Positions 16,994 to 26,449 of a DNA stretch of 64,000 nt are shown piece by piece; the first letter of the stretch is position 1, and each line of letters opens with the position of its first letter. This DNA comes from Bradyrhizobium sp. JYMT SZCCT0180. Lineage in GTDB: Bacteria > Pseudomonadota > Alphaproteobacteria > Rhizobiales > Xanthobacteraceae. The notes beneath the pieces are model-generated. The model had not been told where the DNA came from, did no database searches, and worked only from the letters and a program-made list of their open reading frames with translations. The stretch spans positions 1 through 64,000 of the forward strand of contig NZ_JAFCLZ010000013.1 of assembly GCF_018130165.1 (NCBI RefSeq), read 5' to 3'. Both the position numbers and the translations under genes were made by a program.

Positions 16994-17209
16994 TGCGTCA
17001 AGCCACTGGCTGCCGGTCTGCTTTTGGGGATCAATGGCCGCAGATCACCTCGGCACGTCGCTTTCCAGGCTGGCTGGACCGGTTCACCAGCAGGGCAAGT
17101 CGCGCCGACGATCCAACCAGAACTTACTGTTGTCGCTTCCGGCCGCTGACTCTGGCGGGGATGGCATCAGTCCAAAGCTACATCAAAAAATTGGTCAGGA
17201 GGAGTTGCA

Positions 17210-18040
17210 GTGACGATTTCAGCGATCCATCGGGTGTCCCTTGCAACGCACGATCTGGCGGAGGCACAGAAATTCTTTGAATCCCATATCGGGCTAGGCC
17301 GACCCGTTAAAGTCGCCGATCAGACCATCGCTTTCGGCAGCGGCAGTCGGGGCCTGCGAATCAGAAAGCCGCCGAGGCTGCTCAATAGAACTGCGTCGGA
17401 ATTGCACGGATCGGCAGGCACGCGCCATGTCGCTTTCGACACGGACGACTTGAACGGAATCGCGAGCCGACTGGACAAGGCGGCGATACCTTACGTGGAT
17501 GCCCTGCCTGGCGACTTTGACGCATCCGCCATTTACACGATCGATCCGGCGATGAATGTCGTGGCCTTCTGTCAGAGATCGACGGGTGGGCCAACAGACC
17601 AAGCCATTCAGTCTTTGGTGCACGACTGGGGCTGGGGGATCCATCATGTCAATCTAGAGGCCTGCGACGTGCGAGAAGCCGCCGCATTCTACGTCGAAAT
17701 CGCCGGTATGACCGAAGGTCGCTGGCAAGCTCCGGCTGCTGCTGGTGACGTCGTCGTGGATCCGTCGATGGTTTCGCTCTTGTCCCTTGGCGACTTCAAC
17801 CGCGGCATACACATCGTTCGCGCCGACCCACGCTTCCCCAGCCGGTACAGCCTCGAGCACAACCCGACAGTCGGCGGACACCCGGCATTCTCGGTGCGCG
17901 ATGTGCATGCCGTAAAGGCCCGCCTGGAACGGGACGGCGTGCTCATATCTGACGCCAAAGTGTATGCGATGGACAGGATGTATCAGATCTATCTCCAGGA
18001 TCCCTCCGCAAACATGCTCGAGGTGAACCAGTTCATCTGA
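17210..18040 (+). CDS. Two-domain VOC protein (extradiol-dioxygenase-like)
   Basis: 276 residues with two vicinal-oxygen-chelate modules (about 1-122 and 140-276). The second keeps a likely metal triad: His146 in WGIHHVNLE, His224 in GGHPAFSVRD and Glu271 in ANMLEVNQF, the His-His-Glu order of type I extradiol dioxygenases. The first module also has IHRVSL and RHVAFDTDD. The start is GTG 17210 with AGGAGGAG five bases before it. First gene of the operon; with the CoA enzymes that follow it suggests breakdown of an aromatic or similar acid. It could instead be an isomerase or hydrolase of the VOC superfamily. Confidence 0.75.
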   Translation: MTISAIHRVSLATHDLAEAQKFFESHIGLGRPVKVADQTIAFGSGSRGLRIRKPPRLLNRTASELHGSAGTRHVAFDTDDLNGIASRLDKAAIPYVDALPGDFDASAIYTIDPAMNVVAFCQRSTGGPTDQAIQSLVHDWGWGIHHVNLEACDVREAAAFYVEIAGMTEGRWQAPAAAGDVVVDPSMVSLLSLGDFNRGIHIVRADPRFPSRYSLEHNPTVGGHPAFSVRDVHAVKARLERDGVLISDAKVYAMDRMYQIYLQDPSANMLEVNQFI

Positions 18041-18075
18041 AGCAGGCAGTCATAACAACGCATCGGAGGAAAGAA

Positions 18076-19128
18076 ATGAAAAGCCAGTCATTCAGATTCA
18101 ATTTGTGCACCGCGTCAGCTATCGCACTTGCCGCTATCTCAGGCCAGGCTGCGGCACAAACGCCGCGCGCCAACGGCGAAACGGTCGGCATCCAGAACTA
18201 CGCAAGCACGACCGGCAACATGCATGCGCTCATCGCCAAGGAGAAAGGCTTCTGCGAGAAGTACAATTTCAAGTGCGAGATCAAGATACTCAATTCGACC
18301 TCGCTCGGCCTGCAGGCGCTGGTCGGCAAGACCATCGACTTCACGCACGGCGCCGCGGATCTCGTCGGCGCGGCGGTGACCGCAGGCGCCGAAGTCGTCA
18401 TTGTCGGCACCGTCCTGCCGGCTAACGTGCTCTCGATCAGCGTCCGCAATGACGTGCCGATGCCCAGCCGCGGCAAGGGCTATCCGGCGATCATGAACGA
18501 CTTCAAGGGCAAGCGAATCGGCGTCGCCGCGCGCGGAAGCTCGAACGAGAAGTATTTCAACGCCATGCTCAGGGAGGCCGGCCTGAAGCCGGACGACGTG
18601 ACATATGTTGCGGTGGGCGCTCCGAACACGGCCTACACCGCGCTTGCGATCGGCAAACAGATCGATGCGACGATCATGTACCAGCCGCTGACTCAGATCT
18701 GTCAATTCACTAAGACCTGCGAGACGGTGATCGACATGACAATCGGCGAAGGTCCGAAGTCGCTGGAAGCAACGGTCGGCGCCAATATCATCGTCGCTGC
18801 GCGCAAGGAGATGGTGGAGAGCAACCCGAAGCTGGTGGAAGCGTTCTACGCGGCGATGACGGACGCGGCCGTCTGGTTCAACGATCCGAAGAATTTCGAC
18901 GAGCTCGTCAAGATCTACACGCCGATCATCTCCTTCGGCGACATGGCGGGTGCCGACGAAATTCGAAGGAACTGGATCAAGAGCGTAATCCCCGCCTACA
19001 GCAAGGACCTGAAAGTCAAGGTCTCGGCGCTGCAGGAGATCATGGACTTCAGCCTCGAGAACAAGATCATCGACGTGAAGGTCGAGGCCAAGCGGGTGCT
19101 CTGGGACAAGGCGCCACAGACGCCTTGA
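18076..19128 (+). CDS. ABC transporter substrate-binding protein, NitT/TauT type
   Basis: 350 residues. A signal peptide (FRFNLCTASAIALAAISGQA) ends near Ala-Ala-Ala-Gln, followed by an NMT1/THI5-like fold: GLQALVGKTIDFTHGAADLV, KGKRIGVAARGSSNEKYFNA and DATIMYQPLTQIC. Such proteins deliver nitrate, sulfonates, or aromatic and heterocyclic acids. GGAGG-like bases precede the ATG. It is followed by its ATPase and permease, and the ligand is presumably the substrate of the CoA enzymes downstream. Four Cys in the mature protein could give two disulfides. Confidence 0.85.
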   Translation: MKSQSFRFNLCTASAIALAAISGQAAAQTPRANGETVGIQNYASTTGNMHALIAKEKGFCEKYNFKCEIKILNSTSLGLQALVGKTIDFTHGAADLVGAAVTAGAEVVIVGTVLPANVLSISVRNDVPMPSRGKGYPAIMNDFKGKRIGVAARGSSNEKYFNAMLREAGLKPDDVTYVAVGAPNTAYTALAIGKQIDATIMYQPLTQICQFTKTCETVIDMTIGEGPKSLEATVGANIIVAARKEMVESNPKLVEAFYAAMTDAAVWFNDPKNFDELVKIYTPIISFGDMAGADEIRRNWIKSVIPAYSKDLKVKVSALQEIMDFSLENKIIDVKVEAKRVLWDKAPQTP

Positions 19129-19153
19129 AGCGGCTCGGGTGAAAGGTCAAACC

Positions 19154-19984
19154 ATGAATATGGCCATGAACACAACGCAGATGAAAACCAGCGCCGGTAC
19201 CGCAGCAAAGCCAGCGCCGGGCTCGATCGTCTTCGACAAGGTGTCGGTGGCGTTCGAAGCCGCCAAGCTGACGGCGGTGTCGGAATTCTCGCTGAACATC
19301 GCTCCTGGCGAATTCGTCTCGATCGTTGGCCCCTCGGGCTGCGGCAAGACCACGCTGTTGAACTTCGCCGCCGGCCTTCTGCCGTCGGGCGCGGGACGCG
19401 GCACTCTGCTCGTGAACGGCAAGCCGCCGGTCACGGGCAGCCACGACGTCGCCTACATGTTGGCGCGCGACGCGCTGGCGCCATGGCGCACGGCGCTCGG
19501 CAACGCCGAACTCGGCACCGAGGTCCGCGGTGTTCCGGTCGAGAAGCGCCGTGCCCGAGCACTCGACCTGCTGGAAAAGGTCGGCCTGAAAGGTTTCGAG
19601 AACGCCTATCCCAAGGCGCTGTCGCAAGGCATGCGCCAGCGCGTGGCGCTCGCGCGCACTTTCTCGCTGGACTCGCCGATCCTGTTGATGGACGAGCCGT
19701 TCGGCGCGCTCGATGCGCAGACGAAACTTCAGCTGGAAGACGTGCTGCTGTCGTTATGGCAGCGCGAGCGGCGCACCGTGCTGTTCATCACCCACGACCT
19801 GTCAGAAGCAGTGTCGATGTCGGATCGGGTCATCGTCATGAGCTCGCGGCCAGGGCGCATCATTGCCGACGTTCCGATCACGCTCGGCCGACCGCGCTCG
19901 GTGCGCGCGCTGCAGAAGGAGCCACACTATCACGAGCTTTACGCCCAGGTGTGGAGCAAGCTGGAAGAGGGATTGAGCCAATGA
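19154..19984 (+). CDS. ABC transporter ATP-binding protein, NitT/TauT type
   Basis: Walker A GPSGCGKTT near residue 60, signature LSQGMRQRVALARTF, Walker B PILLMDEPFGALD and the switch His in VLFITHDLSEAV are all present. I place the start at ATG 19154 (MNMAMNTTQ) with AAAGG upstream, rather than the GTG at 19139. It powers import together with the binding protein at 18076 and the permease at 19981, whose start codon overlaps its stop by 4 bp (ATGA). Confidence 0.9.
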   Translation: MNMAMNTTQMKTSAGTAAKPAPGSIVFDKVSVAFEAAKLTAVSEFSLNIAPGEFVSIVGPSGCGKTTLLNFAAGLLPSGAGRGTLLVNGKPPVTGSHDVAYMLARDALAPWRTALGNAELGTEVRGVPVEKRRARALDLLEKVGLKGFENAYPKALSQGMRQRVALARTFSLDSPILLMDEPFGALDAQTKLQLEDVLLSLWQRERRTVLFITHDLSEAVSMSDRVIVMSSRPGRIIADVPITLGRPRSVRALQKEPHYHELYAQVWSKLEEGLSQ

Positions 19985-20751
19985 CCGACGAACACGTGTG
20001 GGGATCTGGAAAGATCTGGGCGGCGCGGCTGATTGTTCTTGCCGTGTTCTTCGTCTTCTGGGAGTGGGCGGCGCACTCGAAACTGATCGACCCGATCCTG
20101 ATCGGCAAGCCGACCGGCATCGTGCAGTATCTTTGGCAGGAGGTGTTCGTCACCCAGAGCCTTTTGAACGACTTCTATTGGTCGATGGGCGGCACCATGA
20201 TCGCCTTCGTGCTCGGCAGTGTCGCAGGCGTGCTGGTCGGCATGCTGTTCGTCACGAGCCCATCGACGGAAGCGGTGTTGAACCCGATCTTCACGGCGCT
20301 GAACGCGATGCCGCGCATCGCGCTGGCCCCGCTGTTCATCATCTGGTTCGGTCTGGGCCTCGGCTCGAAGGTCGCTGTCGGTTTCAGCCTCACCTTCTTC
20401 ATCGTGCTGAGCAGCACCGTGGCCGGCGGGCGCGGCGTCAATCCCGATCACATCACGCTCGCCCGCACGCTCGGCGCCAGCGAAAGCCAGATTTTCCGCA
20501 AGTTCGTGCTGCCGAGCGCCGTGCCGGTGATCTTCAACGGCCTGCGGCTTGGCCTCGTCTTCGCCCTGCTCGGCGTGATCGGTGCGGAGATATTCGCCTC
20601 CGAACACGGCCTCGGCCAGACGCTGTCGGTGCTCGCCGCAAGCTTCAAGACCAATGGGGTGTTCGGCATCATCTTCCTGTTGTCGATGATCGGCGTCGGC
20701 ATCAGCTCGGGGATGAGCTCGCTGGAGAACCGCCTGCTCAGGTGGCGATAA
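19981..20751 (+). CDS. ABC transporter permease, NitT/TauT type
   Basis: 256 residues from ATG 19981, translationally coupled to the ATPase through an ATGA overlap. Six hydrophobic segments are visible, with the permease (BPD) loop ITLARTLGASESQIFRKFVL before the last helices; the Gly in LGAS is the conserved EAA-type Gly that contacts the ATPase. Located in the inner membrane. Longer open frames in this stretch are GC-driven shadows. Confidence 0.9.
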   Translation: MTDEHVWGSGKIWAARLIVLAVFFVFWEWAAHSKLIDPILIGKPTGIVQYLWQEVFVTQSLLNDFYWSMGGTMIAFVLGSVAGVLVGMLFVTSPSTEAVLNPIFTALNAMPRIALAPLFIIWFGLGLGSKVAVGFSLTFFIVLSSTVAGGRGVNPDHITLARTLGASESQIFRKFVLPSAVPVIFNGLRLGLVFALLGVIGAEIFASEHGLGQTLSVLAASFKTNGVFGIIFLLSMIGVGISSGMSSLENRLLRWR

Positions 20752-20770
20752 GAACATGATGGAGGTAGAC

Positions 20771-21967
20771 ATGAAACCGCTCGAAGGTACCCACGTGCTT
20801 GATTTCACACAGGTCCTCGCCGGTCCTCTGTGCACCCAGTATCTTGGCGATCTGGGTGCGGAGATCATAAAAGTCGAACCCGTCGGCAAGGGCGACGACA
20901 CGCGACAGTGGCCGCCTTTCCGGGAGGGGTTCGGAGCGGTTTTCCTGAACGTGAACCGGAACAAGCGGAGTCTGGCGCTCGATCTGAAAAATCCCGAGAG
21001 CCGACCGATCGTCAGGTCGCTCGTGGAGAAAGCTGACGTCGTGATCGAGAGCTTCGCTGGCGGCGTGACCGAGCGGCTCGGAATCGACTACGAATCGCTT
21101 CGATCAATCAATCCGAAGATCATCTATTGCAGCGTTTCAGGCTACGGCCGGTCCGGCCCAATGAAGGATGCGCGCGGATACGACCTGATCCTGCAGGCCT
21201 ACAGCGGCATTCTCAGCATGACCGGTCATCCCGGATCAGGGCCGACCCGAGTGCCGTTGTCGCCGATCGACCAAGGCACGGGCATGCATGCTCTATCCGG
21301 TATCCTTGCCGCCCTGATCAACCGCAGCAAGACCGGGAAAGGCTGCTTCCTGGAGGTGTCGTTGTTCGAGACCGCCGTCGGCTTTCTCGGATTTAATCTG
21401 GAGAGTTACTGGGCACGGGGCCAATTGCCCGCGAAATCCGGGTCTGGTCACGAGTCGCTCTGCCCCTATCAGGTCTTCCAGGCGTCCGACGACCTCATAC
21501 TCCTGGGGATCGCGAACAACAATCACTGGGAGCGCTTCTGCAAGCTCGTGGGACGCGAGGATCTTCTCGCGGACCTCCGCTTTGCGACCAACGCTGACCG
21601 CGTCGCTCATTTTGAAGTCACGATCGAAGTCGTTCAGGACATCATGGCGACGCGCACTCGGTCCGAGTGGCTGGTGCTGCTCCAGAAGATCGGCGTTCCC
21701 TGCTCGCCGGTGAACACGATAGCCGACGTCATGAATGAGCCCCAGACCAAGGCGCGCGGCATCATCGTGGACTACGATCATCCGCAGCTGGGCTGTCACA
21801 AGGCCATCGCGCACCCGGTCCAGTTCGAGAACGTAACGCGCAAAGTCAGGCTGCCGCCGCCGCGGCTGGGACAGCATACTGCCGAAATCCTCCGCGAAGC
21901 AGGCCTGAGCGAGGCCGATATCGGCCGGCTCCGTGAAACCAGGACCATCGAGACAGCGGAAACGTAG
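20771..21967 (+). CDS. Class III CoA-transferase (CaiB/BaiF family)
   Basis: 398 residues. VLDFTQVLAGPLCTQYLGDL at the start and the GADVVIKVE-like LGAEIIKVEPV are family marks; DARGYDLILQAYSGI holds the catalytic Asp that forms the aspartyl-CoA anhydride. The enzyme moves CoA from a donor thioester to a carboxylic acid. ATG 20771 is preferred since GGAGG lies just before it. In this operon it may activate the imported acid, in parallel or in series with the ligase at 24515. Confidence 0.9.
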   Translation: MKPLEGTHVLDFTQVLAGPLCTQYLGDLGAEIIKVEPVGKGDDTRQWPPFREGFGAVFLNVNRNKRSLALDLKNPESRPIVRSLVEKADVVIESFAGGVTERLGIDYESLRSINPKIIYCSVSGYGRSGPMKDARGYDLILQAYSGILSMTGHPGSGPTRVPLSPIDQGTGMHALSGILAALINRSKTGKGCFLEVSLFETAVGFLGFNLESYWARGQLPAKSGSGHESLCPYQVFQASDDLILLGIANNNHWERFCKLVGREDLLADLRFATNADRVAHFEVTIEVVQDIMATRTRSEWLVLLQKIGVPCSPVNTIADVMNEPQTKARGIIVDYDHPQLGCHKAIAHPVQFENVTRKVRLPPPRLGQHTAEILREAGLSEADIGRLRETRTIETAET

Positions 21968-22067
21968 GACATAACAGAGCAGCGGGAGTGCCTTTTCGGG
22001 CATGGGCGCTGCCGGAGGAATTCGAGTAGCTCCGTGACGAGAGCGCCGGAAAGCGAGAGGACGAATC

Positions 22068-22844
22068 ATGTCTATTGATCTTGAAGTCGATAAGGACGGC
22101 GTCGCCACCGTCATCATCAACCGCGCCGAGGTGCATAACGCCCTCGACGCCGAGCACTACGCGGCGATCTCGAAGGCGTGGCAGACCGTGCGCGACGATC
22201 CGCAGATCCGCTGCGCGATTCTCACCGGGGCAGGGGACAAGGCCTTCAGCGCCGGCGCCGACATCAAGAGCGTCCTGACCATGACACAGAACTGGTCCGA
22301 CGTGTGGTTGACGCAGAAGGATCAGTTGCTCAATCGCGGGCTGGAAGTTTGGAAACCGATCATCGCCGCGGTGAACGGCTTCTGCCTGGGCGGCGGCATG
22401 ACCATGCTGTTTGCGACCGACATGCGCGTCGCCTCGGAGCACGCGACGTTCAGCTTATCGGAGGTCAAGCGGGGCATCATCGCGGGCAATGGCGGCACAC
22501 AACGCACACTGCAGCAGTTGCCCTGGTGCATCGGCATGGAGATGCTGCTGACCGGCGATCCGATCGACGCCAAAACGGCCGAACGCTGGGGCCTGATCAA
22601 CAAGGTCGTGCCACACAGCGAGCTGATGAAATCGGCGCGCGAATATGCTGCGCGCGTCGCCGCCAACGCGCCGCTCGCGGTACAGGCCGCGAAGGAACTC
22701 GCGATCCGCTCGCGCGACACCGACATTAACACGGGACTGCGCATCGAGCAGTTGATCGGTCGGCTGCTGCGCGAGACCGAGGACGCGAAGGAGGGCCCGA
22801 AGGCTTTTCGCGAAAAACGCAAACCCAATTTCGTGGGGAACTGA
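22068..22844 (+). CDS. Enoyl-CoA hydratase/isomerase family protein
   Basis: 258 residues of crotonase fold. The oxyanion-hole segments GDKAFSAGADIKSVL and GFCLGGGMTMLFATD are present, and both catalytic Glu of true hydratases can be matched: FSLSEVKRGIIAGNGG and CIGMEMLLTGDP. It should hydrate an enoyl-CoA to a 3-hydroxyacyl-CoA, the substrate type needed by the following thiolase-fold/DUF35 pair. The gene ends 1 bp before the next start (22846). Confidence 0.9.
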   Translation: MSIDLEVDKDGVATVIINRAEVHNALDAEHYAAISKAWQTVRDDPQIRCAILTGAGDKAFSAGADIKSVLTMTQNWSDVWLTQKDQLLNRGLEVWKPIIAAVNGFCLGGGMTMLFATDMRVASEHATFSLSEVKRGIIAGNGGTQRTLQQLPWCIGMEMLLTGDPIDAKTAERWGLINKVVPHSELMKSAREYAARVAANAPLAVQAAKELAIRSRDTDINTGLRIEQLIGRLLRETEDAKEGPKAFREKRKPNFVGN

Positions 22845-22845
22845 A

Positions 22846-23982
22846 ATGGGAACAAATCTTAGCGGCAAAGCCGTGATTGCCGGCATCGGTGCAACCAGAT
22901 TCGGCACGCTGCCAGGCCGCACGACGATCTCGATGAATGTCGAGGCAATCCGCAAGGCACTGAACGACGCCGGCATCGAGAAGGACGCGGTCGACGCACT
23001 TTACGTGAAGTGTCCGACCTCCAAATTCGAAATGATGTACGGGCAGAGGATTGCCGAAGCGATCGGCCTCCAGCCGAGGATCGGCGGCGTATGGGATTCG
23101 GGCGGCTCGTCCAACGTCATCATGATCTCCCAGGCAATCATGGCGATCGAAGCCGGCCAGTGCGAGATTGCCGTGGTCACCTTTGCCGACAACCCGAAGT
23201 CTGGATCCGCGGCAGGCTACAGCCATCCGCGCGGCGAAGACGCGCTCTACGGCTGGTTTGCGGTATTGTCTTCCTATGCGATGATCGCGCGCCGCCACAT
23301 GGGCGAGCTCGGCACGCCGCGCGAGGCGTTGGGCGCTGTGGCTGTGGCCGCCCGGCGCCATGGAGCGCAGAATCCGAATGCGCAGTTGCGCAAGCCGCTC
23401 GCGCTCGACGAGTACATGGACATGCCGCCGATGGTCGCGCCATTCGGCCGCGACGATTGCACACTCGTCTCGGACGGCGCAGCCGCCGTCGTGGTGATGA
23501 GTACGGAACGGGCCAGGAAGATGGGCGTGCCGAAACCGGTGCCCGTCCTGGGCTTCGGTTTTGGCCAGACGGGTTGGGACGTGACGCAGCGGCCCGACAT
23601 GACTTCGACGCAGGCGAAAGTCGCCGGCGAAACCGCATTCAAAATGGCAGGCCTGAAACCCAAAGACATGAACGTCGCGCAAATCTACGACTGTTTCACC
23701 ATCACGGCATTGATGACGCTAGAAGATTACGGCTTCGCCAGGAAGGGCCAGATCGCCGACTTCGTGAAGGGTGGCAACATCGAGATCGGCGGCGAGCTGC
23801 CGATTAACACGTCGGGCGGACTCCTGTCGGAGACAGGCATGCCCGGCATGCAGCTGATCCACGAGGGCGTCCGGCAGATGCGCGGAGACGCTGCGTTGCA
23901 AGTCAAAGACGCAAAGCATTGCATCATTTCCAACCAGGGAGGAGTGATGCACACCCACGCAGCACTCATTTTGGGACAATGA
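22846..23982 (+). CDS. Thiolase-fold protein of the Ltp2/SCP2 type
   Basis: 378 residues with thiolase-superfamily phrases (VSDGAAAVVVMSTERA, AQIYDCFTITALMTLEDYGF, NTSGGLLSETGMPGM). The nucleophilic Cys of thiolases is missing: the matching loop reads VWDSGGSSNV, and the GHPxG His motif reads GMPGM. Proteins of this kind paired with DUF35 partners (Ltp2-ChsH2 in steroid side-chain degradation) are known retro-aldolases rather than thiolases. The next gene encodes a DUF35 protein and overlaps it by 4 bp, so an aldolase complex is the likely role here. Substrate unknown. Confidence 0.8.
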   Translation: MGTNLSGKAVIAGIGATRFGTLPGRTTISMNVEAIRKALNDAGIEKDAVDALYVKCPTSKFEMMYGQRIAEAIGLQPRIGGVWDSGGSSNVIMISQAIMAIEAGQCEIAVVTFADNPKSGSAAGYSHPRGEDALYGWFAVLSSYAMIARRHMGELGTPREALGAVAVAARRHGAQNPNAQLRKPLALDEYMDMPPMVAPFGRDDCTLVSDGAAAVVVMSTERARKMGVPKPVPVLGFGFGQTGWDVTQRPDMTSTQAKVAGETAFKMAGLKPKDMNVAQIYDCFTITALMTLEDYGFARKGQIADFVKGGNIEIGGELPINTSGGLLSETGMPGMQLIHEGVRQMRGDAALQVKDAKHCIISNQGGVMHTHAALILGQ

Positions 23983-24404
23983 ATACGACCGTGCAGACGA
24001 AACCGAAAGCCATGCTTCCCGACCCGGACATCAACGAAGTCTCAAAGCCTTATTGGGACGCGCTGAAGAAAGGCAAGCTCACGTTCCAGCATTGCCGCAA
24101 GTGCGGTAACAATTGGCTGCCTGCACGCGGCGAATGCCCCAAGTGTCTGGAAGCGGACTGGGCCTGGCACGATGCATCGGGCAAGGCCAAGCTGATCAGC
24201 TGGGTGGTATTCCATCGCGCGTTTCATCCGGCGTTCGAAGACCGCCTGCCGTACAACGTGGCGGTGGTCGAACTCGTGGAGGGCCCGCGCATGATCACCA
24301 ACATTGTCGTCGAGGATGCCGAGAAACTCGTCATCGACCAGCCGCTTACCTTCATGCCCGCCGAGGAACAGGGGCACGGGATCGCACGATTCAGGCCGGT
24401 ATAG
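23979..24404 (+). CDS. DUF35 zinc-ribbon/OB-fold protein
   Basis: 141 residues. An N-terminal helix precedes a zinc ribbon (CRKCGNNWLPARGECPKC, two CxxC pairs) and an OB-fold (LISWVVFHRAFHPAFEDRLP, YNVAVVELVEGPRMITNIV). DUF35 proteins bind CoA thioesters and partner thiolase-fold enzymes. The start ATG overlaps the stop of the thiolase-like gene (ATGA), a strong sign of a stoichiometric complex. The first ~15 residues are variable. Confidence 0.9.
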   Translation: MNTTVQTKPKAMLPDPDINEVSKPYWDALKKGKLTFQHCRKCGNNWLPARGECPKCLEADWAWHDASGKAKLISWVVFHRAFHPAFEDRLPYNVAVVELVEGPRMITNIVVEDAEKLVIDQPLTFMPAEEQGHGIARFRPV

Positions 24405-24514
24405 GCAGCAAATCCGCGAACGTCGCCCGTCATCAGGAGCGGCCCGGGGCCGTCAGTGGCAGCACTAAATCCGCGTTAGCTCATCCCTCTCACGATTGAA
24501 GGCGAAGGCGTCCA

Positions 24515-26449
24515 ATGCCAGTGCGAGATCTTGCCGATATTCAGAGAATCGAGACACAGCCTCTTGCGACGCGCGGCTTGCCGCGAACAACCTACGAGGT
24601 GTTCACGGCGAGCGCACAGCGCTGGCCCGACCGCAAGGCGCTGTCGTTCTTTTGGACTGCGGACACCTATCAACGTGCTTCGACCTGGACCTACGCGGAG
24701 TTACTGGCTGAGATCACCCGGTCCGCGAACGCGCTTCACGCCCTCGGCGTCAGCGCGGATCGTCCGGTCGCCTATGTGCTGCCGAACCTGCCCGAAACTC
24801 ACTTTACGATCTGGGGCGGTGAGGCGGCCGGGGTGGTGCTTGCGGTCAATCCGCTGCTCGCGCCCGATCTGATCGTGGAGATCCTTCGCGCGGCTAAGGT
24901 GCGGGTGCTGGTGACGCTCGCGCCGTTTCCCGGCGCCGAGCTATGGAGCAAGCTTGCGCCGCACCTTTCGGCGCTCTCCGAGCTTCGTGTGGTCGCGCTG
25001 GTCGACGCTATGACTTCTCTTGGAGCCGCCGGGGGGACGGCGGTGACGGCCGCAGCGGCCAGCGTGCCCGATGCCAAATTCGACATCGTGGATTTCCGCG
25101 TGGCGATGCGGGCCCAGCCGGCCGATCGCCTGGTCGCGCCGCGGACGATCGCGGAACATTCCGTCTCGTCTTACCTCTGCACCGGTGGCACGACAGGCGC
25201 GCCAAAGATCGCGGTGCGTACCCACGGCAATGAGGTCTTCGATGCCTGGGCCGCGGCGCAAGTGTTCGGCGAGCGCGAGGAGCCGCGGACGTATTTATGC
25301 GGCCTGCCGCTGTTTCACGTCAACGCGCAACTCGCCACCGGCTTGTTGCCGTGGATGCATGGCCATCACGTGCTGCTCGCCACGCCCGAAGGCTACCGCG
25401 GCAAGAACCTGATCGCGCGCTTCTGGGAGATCGCGGCGCACTATCGCATTGCGACATTCTCCGGTGTGCCGACGATCTATGCCGCCCTGCTCGAGGTGCC
25501 GATTTGCGACAACGACATCTCCAACCTCGAATACGCGATCTGCGGCGCGGCGCCGATGCCGGCCAAGCTAATCGAGGAGTTCGAAGCGAAGACAGGCCTC
25601 AAGATCGTCGAGGGCTATGGGCTGACCGAGGCCACTTGCGTTTCTTGCCTCAATCCGCCAGAGGGTAAACGCCGCGCCGGGTCGATCGGCCTGCGCCTGC
25701 CATACCAGCAGATGCGCGTCGTCATCCTTGATGACGCCGGGCGCTTCCTGCGAATGGCGGACGTTGATGAGATCGGAACGATCGCCATCACCGGGCCCAA
25801 CGTGTTCGCGGGCTACCTCGATCCGCAGCAGAACGCCGATCTGTGGATCGATATTGAAGGCTCGCGCTGGCTCAACACCGGCGATCTCGGGCGACAGGAT
25901 GATTTGGGTTATTTCTGGCTGGCCGGCCGGCGTAAGGAGCTGATCATCAGGGGCGGGCACAACATCGATCCGAAGCTGATCGAGGATGCGCTGTCGAAAC
26001 ACCCAGCGGTGGCGATGGCGGCTGCCGTCGGCAGCCCCGACGCCTATGCCGGCGAGGTCCCGGTTGCCTATGTACAGCCCAAACCCGGCGTTGCCGTCAG
26101 CGAGCAGGAACTGATGGATTTCGCCGCGGCCCACGTTCACGAGCGGGCGGCGATCCCAAAGCTCGTGAAGATCATGCCGTCGCTGCCGTTGACCGGGATT
26201 GGCAAGATCTTCAAGCCGGCCCTTCAGCAACGCGAGATCGAGGCTGCTGTTCGCGGCGAGGCGCAGAATGTGGGTGCAACCATCGTCGACTTGACATTCG
26301 AACGCAGTCCCCGGCTGGGACAGGTCGTGCGCGTCCGCGCCGGCGAAAGGACTGAGGCCCTGCGAGCGGCGCTGGAGCGCTATGCCTTCAAGTTCGAGGT
26401 GTTCCCACCGATGCGCAGCGCTCACGAGGATATGGCTGGCGACTGCTGA
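24515..26449 (+). CDS. Acyl-CoA synthetase (AMP-forming)
   Basis: 644 residues of the ANL family. The ATP-binding motif YLCTGGTTGAPKIAVRTHGN, the VEGYGLTEAT acceptor motif, WLNTGDLGRQDD and the catalytic Lys in PLTGIGKIFKPAL are all present, so it should adenylate an acid and load CoA. A C-terminal extension of ~70 residues beyond the Lys is longer than usual. Last gene of the operon that starts at 17210, 110 bp after the DUF35 gene. The acid is not deducible from sequence alone. Confidence 0.9.
   Translation: MPVRDLADIQRIETQPLATRGLPRTTYEVFTASAQRWPDRKALSFFWTADTYQRASTWTYAELLAEITRSANALHALGVSADRPVAYVLPNLPETHFTIWGGEAAGVVLAVNPLLAPDLIVEILRAAKVRVLVTLAPFPGAELWSKLAPHLSALSELRVVALVDAMTSLGAAGGTAVTAAAASVPDAKFDIVDFRVAMRAQPADRLVAPRTIAEHSVSSYLCTGGTTGAPKIAVRTHGNEVFDAWAAAQVFGEREEPRTYLCGLPLFHVNAQLATGLLPWMHGHHVLLATPEGYRGKNLIARFWEIAAHYRIATFSGVPTIYAALLEVPICDNDISNLEYAICGAAPMPAKLIEEFEAKTGLKIVEGYGLTEATCVSCLNPPEGKRRAGSIGLRLPYQQMRVVILDDAGRFLRMADVDEIGTIAITGPNVFAGYLDPQQNADLWIDIEGSRWLNTGDLGRQDDLGYFWLAGRRKELIIRGGHNIDPKLIEDALSKHPAVAMAAAVGSPDAYAGEVPVAYVQPKPGVAVSEQELMDFAAAHVHERAAIPKLVKIMPSLPLTGIGKIFKPALQQREIEAAVRGEAQNVGATIVDLTFERSPRLGQVVRVRAGERTEALRAALERYAFKFEVFPPMRSAHEDMAGDC

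Noticed and set aside
19939..20964. Long minus-strand open frame over the permease gene
   Set aside because: Charged low-complexity translation typical of antisense GC-rich frames; the permease on the plus strand has clear family motifs. The same applies to the long antisense frames over the CoA genes and the RND pump.
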